Shown here piece by piece: positions 34,024-43,831 of a DNA stretch of 47,218 nucleotides (position 1 is the stretch's first letter; every line of letters starts with the position of its first letter). The stretch lies in contig QOQA01000010.1 in NCBI GenBank assembly GCA_003331875.1, forward strand, positions 1 through 47,218. The letters are read 5' to 3'. The stretch comes from Cryomorphaceae bacterium (lineage in GTDB: Bacteria > Bacteroidota > Bacteroidia > Flavobacteriales > Flavobacteriaceae). The notes below the pieces were generated by a model, which searched no databases, was not told where the DNA came from, and saw only the letters and a program-made list of their open reading frames with translations. The position numbers and the translations under genes were made by a program.

Positions 34024-35364
34024 ATGCAAAAAAAAATCACTGGTTTTTTACGTGAGATTGAAAAAAGAAATTCTCATGAACCCGAATTCATGCAAGCCGT
34101 AAAGGAAGTTGCTGAAGATCTCATTCCATACATTATTAAACAAGATATATATCACGGGAAAAATATCCTAATGAGAATGTGCGAACCTGAAAGGGTTTTA
34201 ATGTTTAGAGTGAATTGGGTAGATGATAAAGGAGAAATTAGAGTCAACAGAGGCTACAGAATTGAAATGAATTCTGCAATTGGTCCATATAAAGGAGGTT
34301 TAAGATTTCATCCCTCAGTGAATTTGAGTATTTTAAAATTTCTTGCATTCGAACAAGTATTTAAAAATAGTTTAACAACTCTACCAATGGGCGGTGGAAA
34401 AGGAGGTTCAGATTTTGACCCTAAAAACAAATCTGACTCAGAGGTAATGAGGTTTTGTCAAAGTTTTATGACTGAATTATTTAGACATATTGGGCCAAAC
34501 ACAGATATTCCAGCCGGTGATATTGGAGTTGGTGGTAGAGAAATTGGCTATATGTTTGGACAATATAAAAGGTTGAAAAATGAATTTACTGGTGTTTTAA
34601 CAGGGAAGGGAGTAAGTTGGGGTGGTTCATTAATCAGACCAGAAGCTACTGGTTATGGAACAGTTTATTTTGCTGAAGATATGTTAAATTATGAGGGCAA
34701 TAGCTTGAAAGGTAAAACTGTAACAATTTCAGGTGCTGGTAATGTTGCTCAGTATGCTGCTGAAAAATGTCTCCACCTTGGTTCTAAAGTTTTAACAATG
34801 TCAGATTCAAACGGATTTATATTTGATAATGATGGAATTAATGAAGACAAGCTAAAGCACATTATGTTTTTAAAAAATGTCAAACGATCTAGAATCTCCG
34901 AATACTTAAAAAAGTACCCTAACGCAACTTATGTGAAAGACAAAAAGCCGTGGGCAATTAAATGTGATGTTGCTCTTCCTTGTGCAACTCAAAATGAATT
35001 AGATCATATTGACGCAAAAAATTTAATTTCAAATGGATGTTATTGTATCGCTGAAGGTGCAAATATGCCTTGCACGATTGAAGCTATTTCTGAATTCAAA
35101 CTAAATAAAATTTTATATGCTCCAGGAAAAGCATCTAATGCTGGTGGAGTAGCTGTTTCGGGGCTTGAAATGGCTCAAAATTCACTTAGATATTCTTGGT
35201 CAAGAGAGGAAGTTGATGAAAAATTAAAACAAATTATGATCAATATACACAGATCATGTCTTGAACATGGCAAAGAAAAGGACTACATAAATTATGGAAA
35301 GGGTGCCAATATATCTTCCTTTATAAAAGTTGCTGATGCAATGTTAGCACAAGGAGTTGTATAA
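34024..35364 (+). CDS. gdhA: NADP-type glutamate dehydrogenase
   Basis: A 446-aa enzyme assimilating ammonium onto 2-oxoglutarate. The catalytic Lys126 is in PMGGGKGGSDFDPK. Substrate-binding GPYKGGLRFHPSVN precedes it, and the coenzyme domain begins near GKTVTISGAGNVAQYAAE. Length and the GVLTGKGVSWGGS segment fit the small hexameric, usually NADPH-specific class. It lies 32 bases after the cystathionine enzyme gene and 5 bases before recO. Confidence 0.96.
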   Translation: MQKKITGFLREIEKRNSHEPEFMQAVKEVAEDLIPYIIKQDIYHGKNILMRMCEPERVLMFRVNWVDDKGEIRVNRGYRIEMNSAIGPYKGGLRFHPSVNLSILKFLAFEQVFKNSLTTLPMGGGKGGSDFDPKNKSDSEVMRFCQSFMTELFRHIGPNTDIPAGDIGVGGREIGYMFGQYKRLKNEFTGVLTGKGVSWGGSLIRPEATGYGTVYFAEDMLNYEGNSLKGKTVTISGAGNVAQYAAEKCLHLGSKVLTMSDSNGFIFDNDGINEDKLKHIMFLKNVKRSRISEYLKKYPNATYVKDKKPWAIKCDVALPCATQNELDHIDAKNLISNGCYCIAEGANMPCTIEAISEFKLNKILYAPGKASNAGGVAVSGLEMAQNSLRYSWSREEVDEKLKQIMINIHRSCLEHGKEKDYINYGKGANISSFIKVADAMLAQGVV

Positions 35365-35369
35365 TACCC

Positions 35370-36089
35370 ATGACCAACGTTACTGAAGCAATTATTTTAA
35401 GTTCCATAAAATACTCTGAAACCAGTGTAATCATGAAGTGTTACTCTGAAGAGTATGGAATTTTATCCTTTATAATTAATGGAATTCGAAGTAAAAAAAG
35501 AACAAAATTCTCTTTGAGTAGTATAGAAGCTCTTAGTATTGTTGAAATTGAATTTAGTAAGCTAAAAAAAGGTGAGCTTTCTCATTTAAAAAATATCAAG
35601 AGTGTCATTATTTATGATGATTTACGTTTTAATATTATAAAATCTAATATTGCTTTATTTCTTTCTGAATTTTTGAGTAATATTTTAAGATTTGAAGGGG
35701 AAAATATTAGTATGTATATGTATATAAAAGACTCTCTTATTCATTTAGATAAAATCTCAAAATATGAAAACTTTCATATAAGTTTTTTAATTAATCTCTT
35801 GGAATTTTTAGGTATCAAGCCAGAAATTAATAATGAAAATTATAAATTTTTTGATATTGAAAATGGCATTTTTAAAAACCTCCATGATTCAAATTATTGT
35901 GTAGGAGGAGAATTAGTGATTGAATTTAAAAAACTTTTGGGCATAAATTTTGATCAGTATTATGAAATACTAAAAACAACCAACCAAAGAAGAAATATGA
36001 CAAACTTTCTAATGAAGTATTTTAAATTTCATATTTCAGGTTTTAAAAGGCCAAATTCTTTAGAGATACTAAATGGTCTATTTTCATAA
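35370..36089 (+). CDS. recO: DNA repair protein RecO
   Basis: A 239-aa protein helping load RecA onto SSB-coated DNA with RecR. The N-terminal OB fold has the typical beginning (TEAIILSSIKYSETSVIMKCYSE, split here by family convention into TEAIILSSIKYSE and later strands) and FIINGIRSKK. A helical C-terminal domain with LINLLEFLGIKPEI and FYEL-like helices follows. The Cys4 zinc site of some RecO proteins is absent. It overlaps the downstream TonB receptor by 17 bases. Confidence 0.92.
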   Translation: MTNVTEAIILSSIKYSETSVIMKCYSEEYGILSFIINGIRSKKRTKFSLSSIEALSIVEIEFSKLKKGELSHLKNIKSVIIYDDLRFNIIKSNIALFLSEFLSNILRFEGENISMYMYIKDSLIHLDKISKYENFHISFLINLLEFLGIKPEINNENYKFFDIENGIFKNLHDSNYCVGGELVIEFKKLLGINFDQYYEILKTTNQRRNMTNFLMKYFKFHISGFKRPNSLEILNGLFS

Positions 36090-38580
36090 AATCATATTAT
36101 TCCTACTAAGTTTTATAATCATAAATTTCAATTATTCTCAAACTGAAATTTCTGTAATGGATAGTTCGAGTGGGGAGCCAATTTCGTCTGTATTAATTTT
36201 TAATAAAACTCAAACAGAGACTATTTTAACTAATAACTTGGGTAAATTTGATTTGGATATTTTTAAAAAAAATGATTCTATATTTTTCTCACATGTTTCA
36301 TATGAACCAAAATCGGTTCTTTTTAAAGATTTAAATGATAATGTTGTTTTTTATCTCGACCCAAAAATGGTGGGACTTGATGAAGTTGTTTTGTCAGTTG
36401 GTAGAAAAGAACAAAGTTTAAGATATATATCTAGAAAAGTATCCCTTATAAGTTCAAAAGAAATTTTATCAAATGTAAATAAGACTGGCGCTGATGTGTT
36501 ATATGAAGCAGGTGGTGTGCACATTCAAAAATCTCAATCCGGTGGTGGAAGCCCAGTTATTCGTGGTTTTGAAGCCAATAGAGTTTTGCTTGTAATTGAC
36601 GGAGTTCGAATGAATAATACGATATATAGATCTGGTCATTTACAAAACTCCATTACTGTAGATCCAAATTATTTAGAAAGGATTGAAGTTTTATATGGTC
36701 CCTCATCTGTAAGTTACGGATCAGATGCAATCGGGGGAGTGATACATTACTTTACAAAGATTCCAGAGTTTTCTAATGAAAAAAATTTTGAATTTAAAAA
36801 GAAGAGATCTTATAATCTTACAAATAAATCGAAAATTAGGAACTACCAACTGACAACAAGCAACAAAAAATGGGGATTATTTTCAAGCCTATCAATTTCT
36901 GACTATGGTGATATAATTATGGGTAAAAATAGAAAACATGGATATGATGATTGGGGATTAGTTAACCAATTTTCTGAAAATAATCGAGAAAATTTTATTG
37001 AAAACCCAAGTGAAAATACTGACCCAAATATTCAAAGAAATACAGCCTATGATCAAAAAGATTTCATCACAAAAATTAACCTAAAACTCAAAAATCAATC
37101 AAATTTGATTTTAAATTTTCAAATCTCAAAGTCCTCAAAAATCAATAGGTTTGATAAATTATCAGAGTTAGATTCAACCCAAAATTTAAAATTTGCCGAA
37201 TGGTATTACGGACCACAAAAAAGAATTATGGCATCTTCAATTTTAAATTTAAGTCCATCAAACATTTTTGATAAAGGTAGATTTATTGTATCCTATCAAG
37301 CTATTGGTGAATCTCGTCATAATAGAAAATTTGGATCTGAAATTTTATATAATCAAAATGAAAGATTAGACGTCTACTCAATTAATGGAGACTTTTCTAA
37401 AAATATGTACGAGAAACTGGAAATGTTATACGGTTTTGAATATACAAATAACTTACTTTTTTCTGATTCAAATTCAGCTATAATTGATACCTCCAACCCA
37501 AGTGTTTTTTTGAGTGAAGACCAGTCATTTTCAAGATATCCAAATGACAAAGCAACTCACTCAGCACTAGCTGGGTATTTTAAATACTTAAAAAAAATCA
37601 ATAATTATTCAAATTTAAATTTTGGATTAAGACTTTCATATAATAAAGTTAATGTTGGTTGGGATTTTAATTCAGATGAGTTTTTAAATAATGACCTTAA
37701 TTCAACATTTTTGAATCAATTTGAATCATTGTCATTAAAGAATTTATCGTTGACTGGAAGTTTTGGATATGTTACAAGAATTTATGAAAATAATAAAGTT
37801 TCGATCAATTTGTCAAGTGGATTTAGATCTCCTAATATAGATGATATTGGAAAAATTAGAGAAAATGCAGGTATTCTATTAATTCCAAACACTACTGTAA
37901 AACCAGAAAAAGCATATACTATTGATTTTGGTTGGACAAATTTTTCAGATAAATTTAATTCAGCACTAAATATTTATTACACTGTATTGGATGGAACAAT
38001 CGGTAGAGATTTTTTTTACGATAGCACTGATACAACTACAAACGACATGTCAACAATAATTTATCAAAATGATGAAGTGTATACGATGTCTACTTACAAC
38101 TTGGGCCAATCAGAAGTTTATGGTTTTAATTACAAGATCTATGTTAACTTTTTTAAAAATGTTGATTTTACCAGTAATTTGACATACACCAAAGGCACAA
38201 AATTAAATTCCAAAAATCCAATGCCGTCTATTCCTCCTGTTTTTGGGGATTTTAAATTAACTTGGAATTACGCATCTAATAAATTGGTTTTAGCCTATAA
38301 GTTTTCTAAAAATAAATCACCAGATACATACAGTATTGGAGGCGAAGATGGTTTAGAAGAAACCCCTTATTTTATTAATAGTGATGGAAATATTGAGTAT
38401 TTAGGAATGCCAAAGTGGGCTATTTTTAATCTGACTTCAACTCACAAAATCAAAATATTTAAAAAGCTTATTGACTTAAACTTTTCTGTTGAAAATATCT
38501 TCGATATTCACTACAAACAGTTTGCATCTGGCATAAGCTCACATGGAAGAAACTTTAATATTTCTGCTTTTTTTAATTAA
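36073..38580 (+). CDS. TonB-dependent receptor with carboxypeptidase-regulatory N-domain
   Basis: An 835-aa outer-membrane receptor. The signal peptide ends at NFNYSQ (residue 23). A carboxypeptidase-regulatory-like domain spans about 24-105. The plug (about 115-240) has SGGGSPVIRGFEANRVLLVI, DGVRMNNTIYRSGH and VLYGPSSVSYGSDAIGG, a form shared with haem/iron and metal-chelate receptors. The barrel ends in ISAFFN. The substrate is not determinable here. The ATG at 36073 lies inside recO, so translation may be coupled. The recO-receptor-ileS order is seen in other Flavobacteriia, so this is probably core rather than acquired. Confidence 0.92.
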   Translation: MVYFHKIILFLLSFIIINFNYSQTEISVMDSSSGEPISSVLIFNKTQTETILTNNLGKFDLDIFKKNDSIFFSHVSYEPKSVLFKDLNDNVVFYLDPKMVGLDEVVLSVGRKEQSLRYISRKVSLISSKEILSNVNKTGADVLYEAGGVHIQKSQSGGGSPVIRGFEANRVLLVIDGVRMNNTIYRSGHLQNSITVDPNYLERIEVLYGPSSVSYGSDAIGGVIHYFTKIPEFSNEKNFEFKKKRSYNLTNKSKIRNYQLTTSNKKWGLFSSLSISDYGDIIMGKNRKHGYDDWGLVNQFSENNRENFIENPSENTDPNIQRNTAYDQKDFITKINLKLKNQSNLILNFQISKSSKINRFDKLSELDSTQNLKFAEWYYGPQKRIMASSILNLSPSNIFDKGRFIVSYQAIGESRHNRKFGSEILYNQNERLDVYSINGDFSKNMYEKLEMLYGFEYTNNLLFSDSNSAIIDTSNPSVFLSEDQSFSRYPNDKATHSALAGYFKYLKKINNYSNLNFGLRLSYNKVNVGWDFNSDEFLNNDLNSTFLNQFESLSLKNLSLTGSFGYVTRIYENNKVSINLSSGFRSPNIDDIGKIRENAGILLIPNTTVKPEKAYTIDFGWTNFSDKFNSALNIYYTVLDGTIGRDFFYDSTDTTTNDMSTIIYQNDEVYTMSTYNLGQSEVYGFNYKIYVNFFKNVDFTSNLTYTKGTKLNSKNPMPSIPPVFGDFKLTWNYASNKLVLAYKFSKNKSPDTYSIGGEDGLEETPYFINSDGNIEYLGMPKWAIFNLTSTHKIKIFKKLIDLNFSVENIFDIHYKQFASGISSHGRNFNISAFFN

Positions 38581-38635
38581 GTATCAATAAGTCTTAAATT
38601 TGGGTTAAATTAATTACATTCGTTTTTTTAGAAAA

Positions 38636-41600
38636 ATGCAATTTAAAGAGTATAAAAGTTTAGATTTAATTAAAATCACTGATGATATTTTAAGTTTTTG
38701 GAATAAGGATAAAACCTTTGAAAAAAGTATATCTTCAAGGGAAAACTCCAAACGTTTTGTATTCTTTGAGGGCCCTCCATCCGCCAATGGTAAGCCAGGA
38801 ATTCATCATGTGATGGCTAGAACATTAAAGGATATTTTTTGTCGCTATAAAACCCTAAAGGGATTCAAAGTTGAAAGAAAGGCAGGATGGGATACGCATG
38901 GACTTCCTATTGAACTAGGAGTCGAAAAAGAGTTAGGTATAAGCAAAGAAGATATTGGTAATAAAATTAGTATTGAAGATTATAACAAAAGCTGTAAGGC
39001 TGCAGTTATGAAATATACTGATATCTGGAATGAGTTGACAAGAAAAATTGGCTATTGGGTTGACATGGACAATCCTTATATAACCTATAAATCAAAGTAT
39101 ATCGAGTCTGTTTGGTGGCTTTTAAAAGAGCTTTATGAAAAAGGGTTGATTTATAAAGGATATAGTATACAGCCATACTCCCCAAAAGCTGGAACAGGGT
39201 TAAGTTCACATGAGCTCAACCAGCCTGGCGCTTATCAAGATATAACTGACACAACTGTTACTGCACAATTTAAATGTATACAAAATTCATTGCCCAATTT
39301 TTTAAAAAAATATACTTCAGTTCATATTTTAGCATGGACAACAACTCCATGGACTCTTCCATCGAACACAGCACTTACCGTTGGTCCTAAAATCGATTAT
39401 GTTATTATAAAAACTTTTAATCAATATACCAAGTTAGAGGTGAATGTAGTTTTGGCTAAAAACCTAATTGAAAAGATTTTTAAAAAAAATTTTAAAGAGG
39501 TTGAATCGGAAAAAGAATTAATATTTTCAAAAAATAATGATATCCCATATTTTGTTTGTGAGAAATTCAAAGGAAATGATTTAATAAATATTAAGTACGA
39601 GAAACTATGGACAGACTCTCCTTTACCATCTCAAAATCCTGAAAATGCCTATAGAATAATATCAGGAGATTTTGTTACAACAGATGAAGGAACTGGAATT
39701 GTTCATACAGCTCCAACATTTGGTGCTGATGATATGGTTGCTGCTCAAAATGCAAAACCAGAAGTTCCTCCCATGCTTGTATTAGATAAAAATGGAGATT
39801 TAGTTCCACTAGTAAACTTACAAGGGAAATTTATTGATGGTTTAGGATCAATATCTGGAAAATATGTTAAAAATGAATATTATACAGATAAGGATATACC
39901 CGATAAATCAGCAGATGTTGAAATTGCAATAAAACTAAAAGAAGAAAATAAAGCTTTTAGGGTTGAAAAGTATACCCACAGTTATCCAAACTGTTGGAGG
40001 ACTGATAAGCCTATTCTATACTATCCACTTAATTCATGGTTTGTTGCGGTAACTAAAAAAAAGGAAGATTTAATAAAGAATAATAATAAAATCAATTGGA
40101 AACCTGAATCTACTGGTACTGGAAGATTTGGGAATTGGCTTGAAAATGCAAATGATTGGAATTTATCAAGATCTAGATATTGGGGAATCCCTCTGCCCAT
40201 ATGGTGCTCGGAGGATGGTAAAGAAACTAAAGTTATCGGATCAGTGAAACAACTTTATACTGAAATTGAAAAATCTGTTAAATCTGGGTTCATGAAACAG
40301 AATCCTTTTTCAGATTTTAACGTAGATGAATTTTCTGAATCTAATTATGAGAAAATTGATCTTCATAAGCATATTGTAGATAAAATTATACTTGTCTCAA
40401 AAAACAATAAACCTCTTTATAGAGAAACAGACTTGATAGATGTATGGTTTGATTCTGGATCAATGCCATATGCCCAGTGGCACTATCCATTTGAAAATAG
40501 AGAAATGATTGAAAACAATTCACATTTTCCTGCTGATTATATTGCAGAAGGTGTGGATCAAACGAGAGGATGGTTTTATACTTTACATGTTATAAGTACA
40601 TTGATTTTTAATTCTATTTCATATAAAAATGTAATATCAAATGGTTTGGTTTTAGATAAAAGTGGACAAAAAATGTCTAAGAGACTTGGCAACACAATCG
40701 ATCCATTTGAAACCTTGAACAAATTCGGTCCGGATGCAACAAGATGGTATATGATTTCAAATGCTAACCCGTGGGAAAATTTAAAGTTTGATTTGAACGG
40801 AATTGATGAAATTAGAAGAAAGTTTTTTGGTACCCTGCATAATATCTATGCTTTCTTCAGCTTATACTCAAATATTGATGGATATACTAAAAATGAAGTA
40901 ATGGTTCCTTATGAGTCTAGGAGAGAGCTTGATCGCTGGATCATTTCAAGTTTGAATTCATTAATTGAAAAAGTTGAATCTGCATATTCGGATTATGATC
41001 CAACAAGGGCTTCTAGATTAATTTCACACTTTGTACAAGATGACCTCAGCAACTGGTATGTTAGATTGTCACGGAGAGTGTTTTGGAAGGGAGAATATAA
41101 CCATGAAAAAATATCAGCTTTTCAAACATTACATGAATGTTTAACAAAAGTTGCTATTATTTCATCTCCAATAAGCCCATTTTATATGGACCAACTATTT
41201 CATGATTTAACCAATGATAGTAAATCTGTTCATTTGGCAAACTTTCCAAAAGTTGATAGTCACAATATTGACTCAGGACTGGAAAATAAAATAATAAAGT
41301 CTCAAATAATTTGTTCGATTGCTCTTTCTATTAGAAAAAGAGAGAAAATAAAGGTGAGACAACCACTTAATAAAATTTTAATTCCATTTAAAGGGATTGA
41401 TGAAAAAAATGAAATTTTGGAAATAGAAGATTTTATTAAATCTGAAATCAATGTAAAAAAAGTAGAACTAATAAGTGATTCCTCCAAAATTCTTATAAAA
41501 AAAGCAAAACCTAACTTTAAATCATTGGGTCCAAAATTTGGTAAAAATATGAAAAGTGTTTCAGCATCAATTTTTAGGCTTGAAAGTGAGCAGATTAATT

Positions 41601-42019
41601 TATTAGAAAATGGTAAGATCCTTAATATGAAATTGGAAAATTTTACATTTAATCTATCATCAGAGGATATTGAAGTCTTTTATGAGGATATTGAAGGATG
41701 GCAGGTTGGGGCAGAAAATGGATACACCATAGCACTTGATATAAATATAACTGTTAAACTTAAAAATGAAGGGATTAGTAGAGAGGTTGTTAATAAAATT
41801 CAGAACTTAAGAAAAGACTCCAACTTTAATGTTAGTGATAAAATTATTATTAATATTGTCAATAGTAATTTAATTAATAAAGTGTTAAAGGATAATTTAG
41901 AGTACATCAAAAATGAAACTTTAGCCACTGAAATAAATTTTGTAGATAAGCTTAATTCCCCAAATGAATTTGAGTTTGATGACATCAAATTAGAATTAGA
42001 GATTAATAAAATAATTTAA
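38636..42019 (+). CDS. ileS: Isoleucine--tRNA ligase, long eukaryote-like type
   Basis: A 1127-aa class I synthetase. The HIGH-type site is in EGPPSANGKPGIHHVMARTL and the KMSKS loop is KSGQKMSKRLGN. The editing domain lies between them (WTTTPWTLPSNTAL). Length and motif forms match the long type-2 IleRS common in Bacteroidetes and eukaryotes, which in other bacteria is associated with mupirocin resistance (established for the type, inferred here). A C-terminal tRNA-binding domain replaces the zinc-binding tail of the E. coli enzyme. The dksA-like gene follows after two bases. Confidence 0.97.
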   Translation: MQFKEYKSLDLIKITDDILSFWNKDKTFEKSISSRENSKRFVFFEGPPSANGKPGIHHVMARTLKDIFCRYKTLKGFKVERKAGWDTHGLPIELGVEKELGISKEDIGNKISIEDYNKSCKAAVMKYTDIWNELTRKIGYWVDMDNPYITYKSKYIESVWWLLKELYEKGLIYKGYSIQPYSPKAGTGLSSHELNQPGAYQDITDTTVTAQFKCIQNSLPNFLKKYTSVHILAWTTTPWTLPSNTALTVGPKIDYVIIKTFNQYTKLEVNVVLAKNLIEKIFKKNFKEVESEKELIFSKNNDIPYFVCEKFKGNDLINIKYEKLWTDSPLPSQNPENAYRIISGDFVTTDEGTGIVHTAPTFGADDMVAAQNAKPEVPPMLVLDKNGDLVPLVNLQGKFIDGLGSISGKYVKNEYYTDKDIPDKSADVEIAIKLKEENKAFRVEKYTHSYPNCWRTDKPILYYPLNSWFVAVTKKKEDLIKNNNKINWKPESTGTGRFGNWLENANDWNLSRSRYWGIPLPIWCSEDGKETKVIGSVKQLYTEIEKSVKSGFMKQNPFSDFNVDEFSESNYEKIDLHKHIVDKIILVSKNNKPLYRETDLIDVWFDSGSMPYAQWHYPFENREMIENNSHFPADYIAEGVDQTRGWFYTLHVISTLIFNSISYKNVISNGLVLDKSGQKMSKRLGNTIDPFETLNKFGPDATRWYMISNANPWENLKFDLNGIDEIRRKFFGTLHNIYAFFSLYSNIDGYTKNEVMVPYESRRELDRWIISSLNSLIEKVESAYSDYDPTRASRLISHFVQDDLSNWYVRLSRRVFWKGEYNHEKISAFQTLHECLTKVAIISSPISPFYMDQLFHDLTNDSKSVHLANFPKVDSHNIDSGLENKIIKSQIICSIALSIRKREKIKVRQPLNKILIPFKGIDEKNEILEIEDFIKSEINVKKVELISDSSKILIKKAKPNFKSLGPKFGKNMKSVSASIFRLESEQINLLENGKILNMKLENFTFNLSSEDIEVFYEDIEGWQVGAENGYTIALDINITVKLKNEGISREVVNKIQNLRKDSNFNVSDKIIINIVNSNLINKVLKDNLEYIKNETLATEINFVDKLNSPNEFEFDDIKLELEINKII

Positions 42020-42021
42020 CT

Positions 42022-42408
42022 ATGGATAAAGATAATATTATTGTAAGGTATTCCGATAAAGACCTAACTAAGTTCAAAAAAATTATTGAAGAAAAAATTA
42101 GTAAAGCTCAGCATGACCTCGAGCTAATTAGAAGTGCATATATGAATGATGGCGATAATGGAACTGAGGACACTTCACCTACTTTTAAAGCTTTTGAAGA
42201 AGGTTCACAGACAATGTCTAAAGAGGCAAATACACAATTGGCAATTAGGCAGGAAAAGTTTATCAGAGATCTTAAAAATGCTTTGATTAGAATTGAGAAT
42301 AAAACTTATGGTATTTGCAGAGTTACTGGTAAACTAATTACAAAAAAAAGACTAGAACTTGTTCCTCACGCAACACTAAGTATTGAGGCGAAAAATAAAA
42401 TGTCATAA
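42022..42408 (+). CDS. DksA/TraR-family regulator with degenerate zinc finger
   Basis: A 128-aa protein. It has an N-terminal coiled coil (about residues 15-100) and a C-terminal DksA-like finger region IENKTYGICRVTGKLITKKR followed by LVPHATLSIEAK. Only one of the four finger cysteines remains (in YGICRVTG), so zinc is unlikely to bind in the normal way; this reduced form is typical of flavobacterial copies. DksA proteins reach RNA polymerase through the secondary channel and alter promoter choice with ppGpp. Located directly between ileS and the DUF1338 gene. Confidence 0.88.
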   Translation: MDKDNIIVRYSDKDLTKFKKIIEEKISKAQHDLELIRSAYMNDGDNGTEDTSPTFKAFEEGSQTMSKEANTQLAIRQEKFIRDLKNALIRIENKTYGICRVTGKLITKKRLELVPHATLSIEAKNKMS

Positions 42409-42414
42409 TTTTTT

Positions 42415-43206
42415 ATGAAGATTGATGATCTTTTAAACCATATGTGGAAAACATACACAGAGTTAAATCCACATATTAAAGATGTCCTTGATTTAATTGA
42501 ATCAAAAGAAGATTCAGAAATCCTTAATGACCACATTGCTCTTAGAACCTTTAATCATGAAAGGATTAATAAAGATAAGTTAGTCCATTTTTTTCTAGAT
42601 TCGGGATATAATTTTGTTGAAAACCTGCATTTTGATCAAAAAAGACTTGATGCTTCATATTACATCCATCCCAACAATAAACTTCCTAGAATATTCATAA
42701 GTGAATTAAGGATACAAGATTTCTCAACTGAATTTCAAAATAAAATTAATGATGTTATTGATAATATTGACAAAAATAAATTTGATAGTCCTTTATTTTT
42801 AACAAATGGTACACCCTGGGAAAAAATTTCTTATTTAGATTATAAAATGGTTCAAAAGGAATCTGATTATGCAGCTTGGGTTTTATCACATGGTTATATT
42901 GCAAATCATTTTACAGTTAGCGTAACAGATTGTAGTTTTTTTAAAAATCTCCAGCAAATAAATCTTTTTTTAAAACAAAATGGTTTTGAAATAAATTCAT
43001 CTGGTAGTGAAATAAAAGGTTCTCCAAATATTGGTTTAGAACAATCCTCAATAATGGCAAAAAATATTAGCGTAGAATTTTCTGATGGTATTTACAGCAT
43101 TCCAGGGTGTTATTATGAGTTTGCATTAAGGTATAATGGTTTCGATGGATTTATAACAAGTTCTGCAAATCATATCTTTGAAAGTACTAATGAAAAAAAA
43201 GCTTGA
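42415..43206 (+). CDS. DUF1338 (2-oxoadipate dioxygenase-like) protein
   Basis: A 263-aa cytoplasmic protein of the DUF1338/HglS family, whose characterised member is an Fe(II) 2-oxoadipate dioxygenase/decarboxylase. The candidate metal triad is His40 (NDHIALRTF), the His of GYIANHFTVSVT, and the Glu of CYYEFALRY. The substrate-binding Arg of LRTF is present. It starts six bases after the dksA-like stop, and its 3' end overlaps lspA by 17 bases. The true substrate in Bacteroidetes is unknown; lysine catabolism genes are not nearby. Confidence 0.85.
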   Translation: MKIDDLLNHMWKTYTELNPHIKDVLDLIESKEDSEILNDHIALRTFNHERINKDKLVHFFLDSGYNFVENLHFDQKRLDASYYIHPNNKLPRIFISELRIQDFSTEFQNKINDVIDNIDKNKFDSPLFLTNGTPWEKISYLDYKMVQKESDYAAWVLSHGYIANHFTVSVTDCSFFKNLQQINLFLKQNGFEINSSGSEIKGSPNIGLEQSSIMAKNISVEFSDGIYSIPGCYYEFALRYNGFDGFITSSANHIFESTNEKKA

Positions 43207-43831
43207 ATTTTATCATTGCATAATAATAATTGTAGGAATTTTAATTCTTGATCAATTTTTAAAAGTTTATATAAAACTAAACTTTCCCCTAACCATATAT
43301 AGTGATCAGATTATTTTAGATTACAACTGGTTCAAACTATTATTTATTGAAAATAAAGGTATGGCTTGGGGAGCATCAATTAATGATTTTTTTCCATTTA
43401 TTGGCGAGAAAAGTGCCAAGTTTATTTTAACATTATTCAGAATTATTGCAATTGGTTTTATTTTCTTTTGGCTAAAACAGTCAATAAAAAATGGTTTAAA
43501 AAATATTAATTCCATTGTATTATCATTGATTCTTGCAGGAGCTATTGGAAATGCTATTGATTCCGTTTTTTATGGTTATATTTTTACTGATAGTTATTTT
43601 AAAGTAGCCACATTATCAATAGGAAATGGATATGAAAGTTTATTTCATGGAAGTGTTGTGGATATGTTTCAATTTCCAATGTTTGAATGGACGTGGCCTA
43701 ATTGGCTGCCACTAATTGGTGGTGGAAATTATGTGTTTTTTGAACCTGTATTTAATATTGCAGATGCATCAATTTCTATTGCAATATTTTTGATAATTCT
43801 AAACTACAGAACATTTTTTTCTAAAAACTAA
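43190..43831 (+). CDS. lspA: Lipoprotein signal peptidase (signal peptidase II)
   Basis: A 213-aa inner-membrane aspartyl protease cleaving lipoprotein signal peptides. ATG 43190 (MKKKLEFYHC) is preferred over TTG 43178. There are four membrane helices. Conserved sites are GNAID (Asp124), VVDMF (Asp159) and FNIAD (Asp192); the last two align with the catalytic dyad of Pseudomonas LspA (D124, D143). The spacing from Asp124 to Asp159 is 35 residues instead of 9, and the next gap is also longer, giving an extended periplasmic loop as in Bacteroidetes enzymes. Its targets would include the lipoproteins encoded at both ends of this window. Confidence 0.94.
   Translation: MKKKLEFYHCIIIIVGILILDQFLKVYIKLNFPLTIYSDQIILDYNWFKLLFIENKGMAWGASINDFFPFIGEKSAKFILTLFRIIAIGFIFFWLKQSIKNGLKNINSIVLSLILAGAIGNAIDSVFYGYIFTDSYFKVATLSIGNGYESLFHGSVVDMFQFPMFEWTWPNWLPLIGGGNYVFFEPVFNIADASISIAIFLIILNYRTFFSKN

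Noticed and set aside
38598-38628. Promoter of ileS from TTTG and TACATTCG
   Set aside because: The spacer is only about 12 bases, too short for the Bacteroidetes -33/-7 arrangement.
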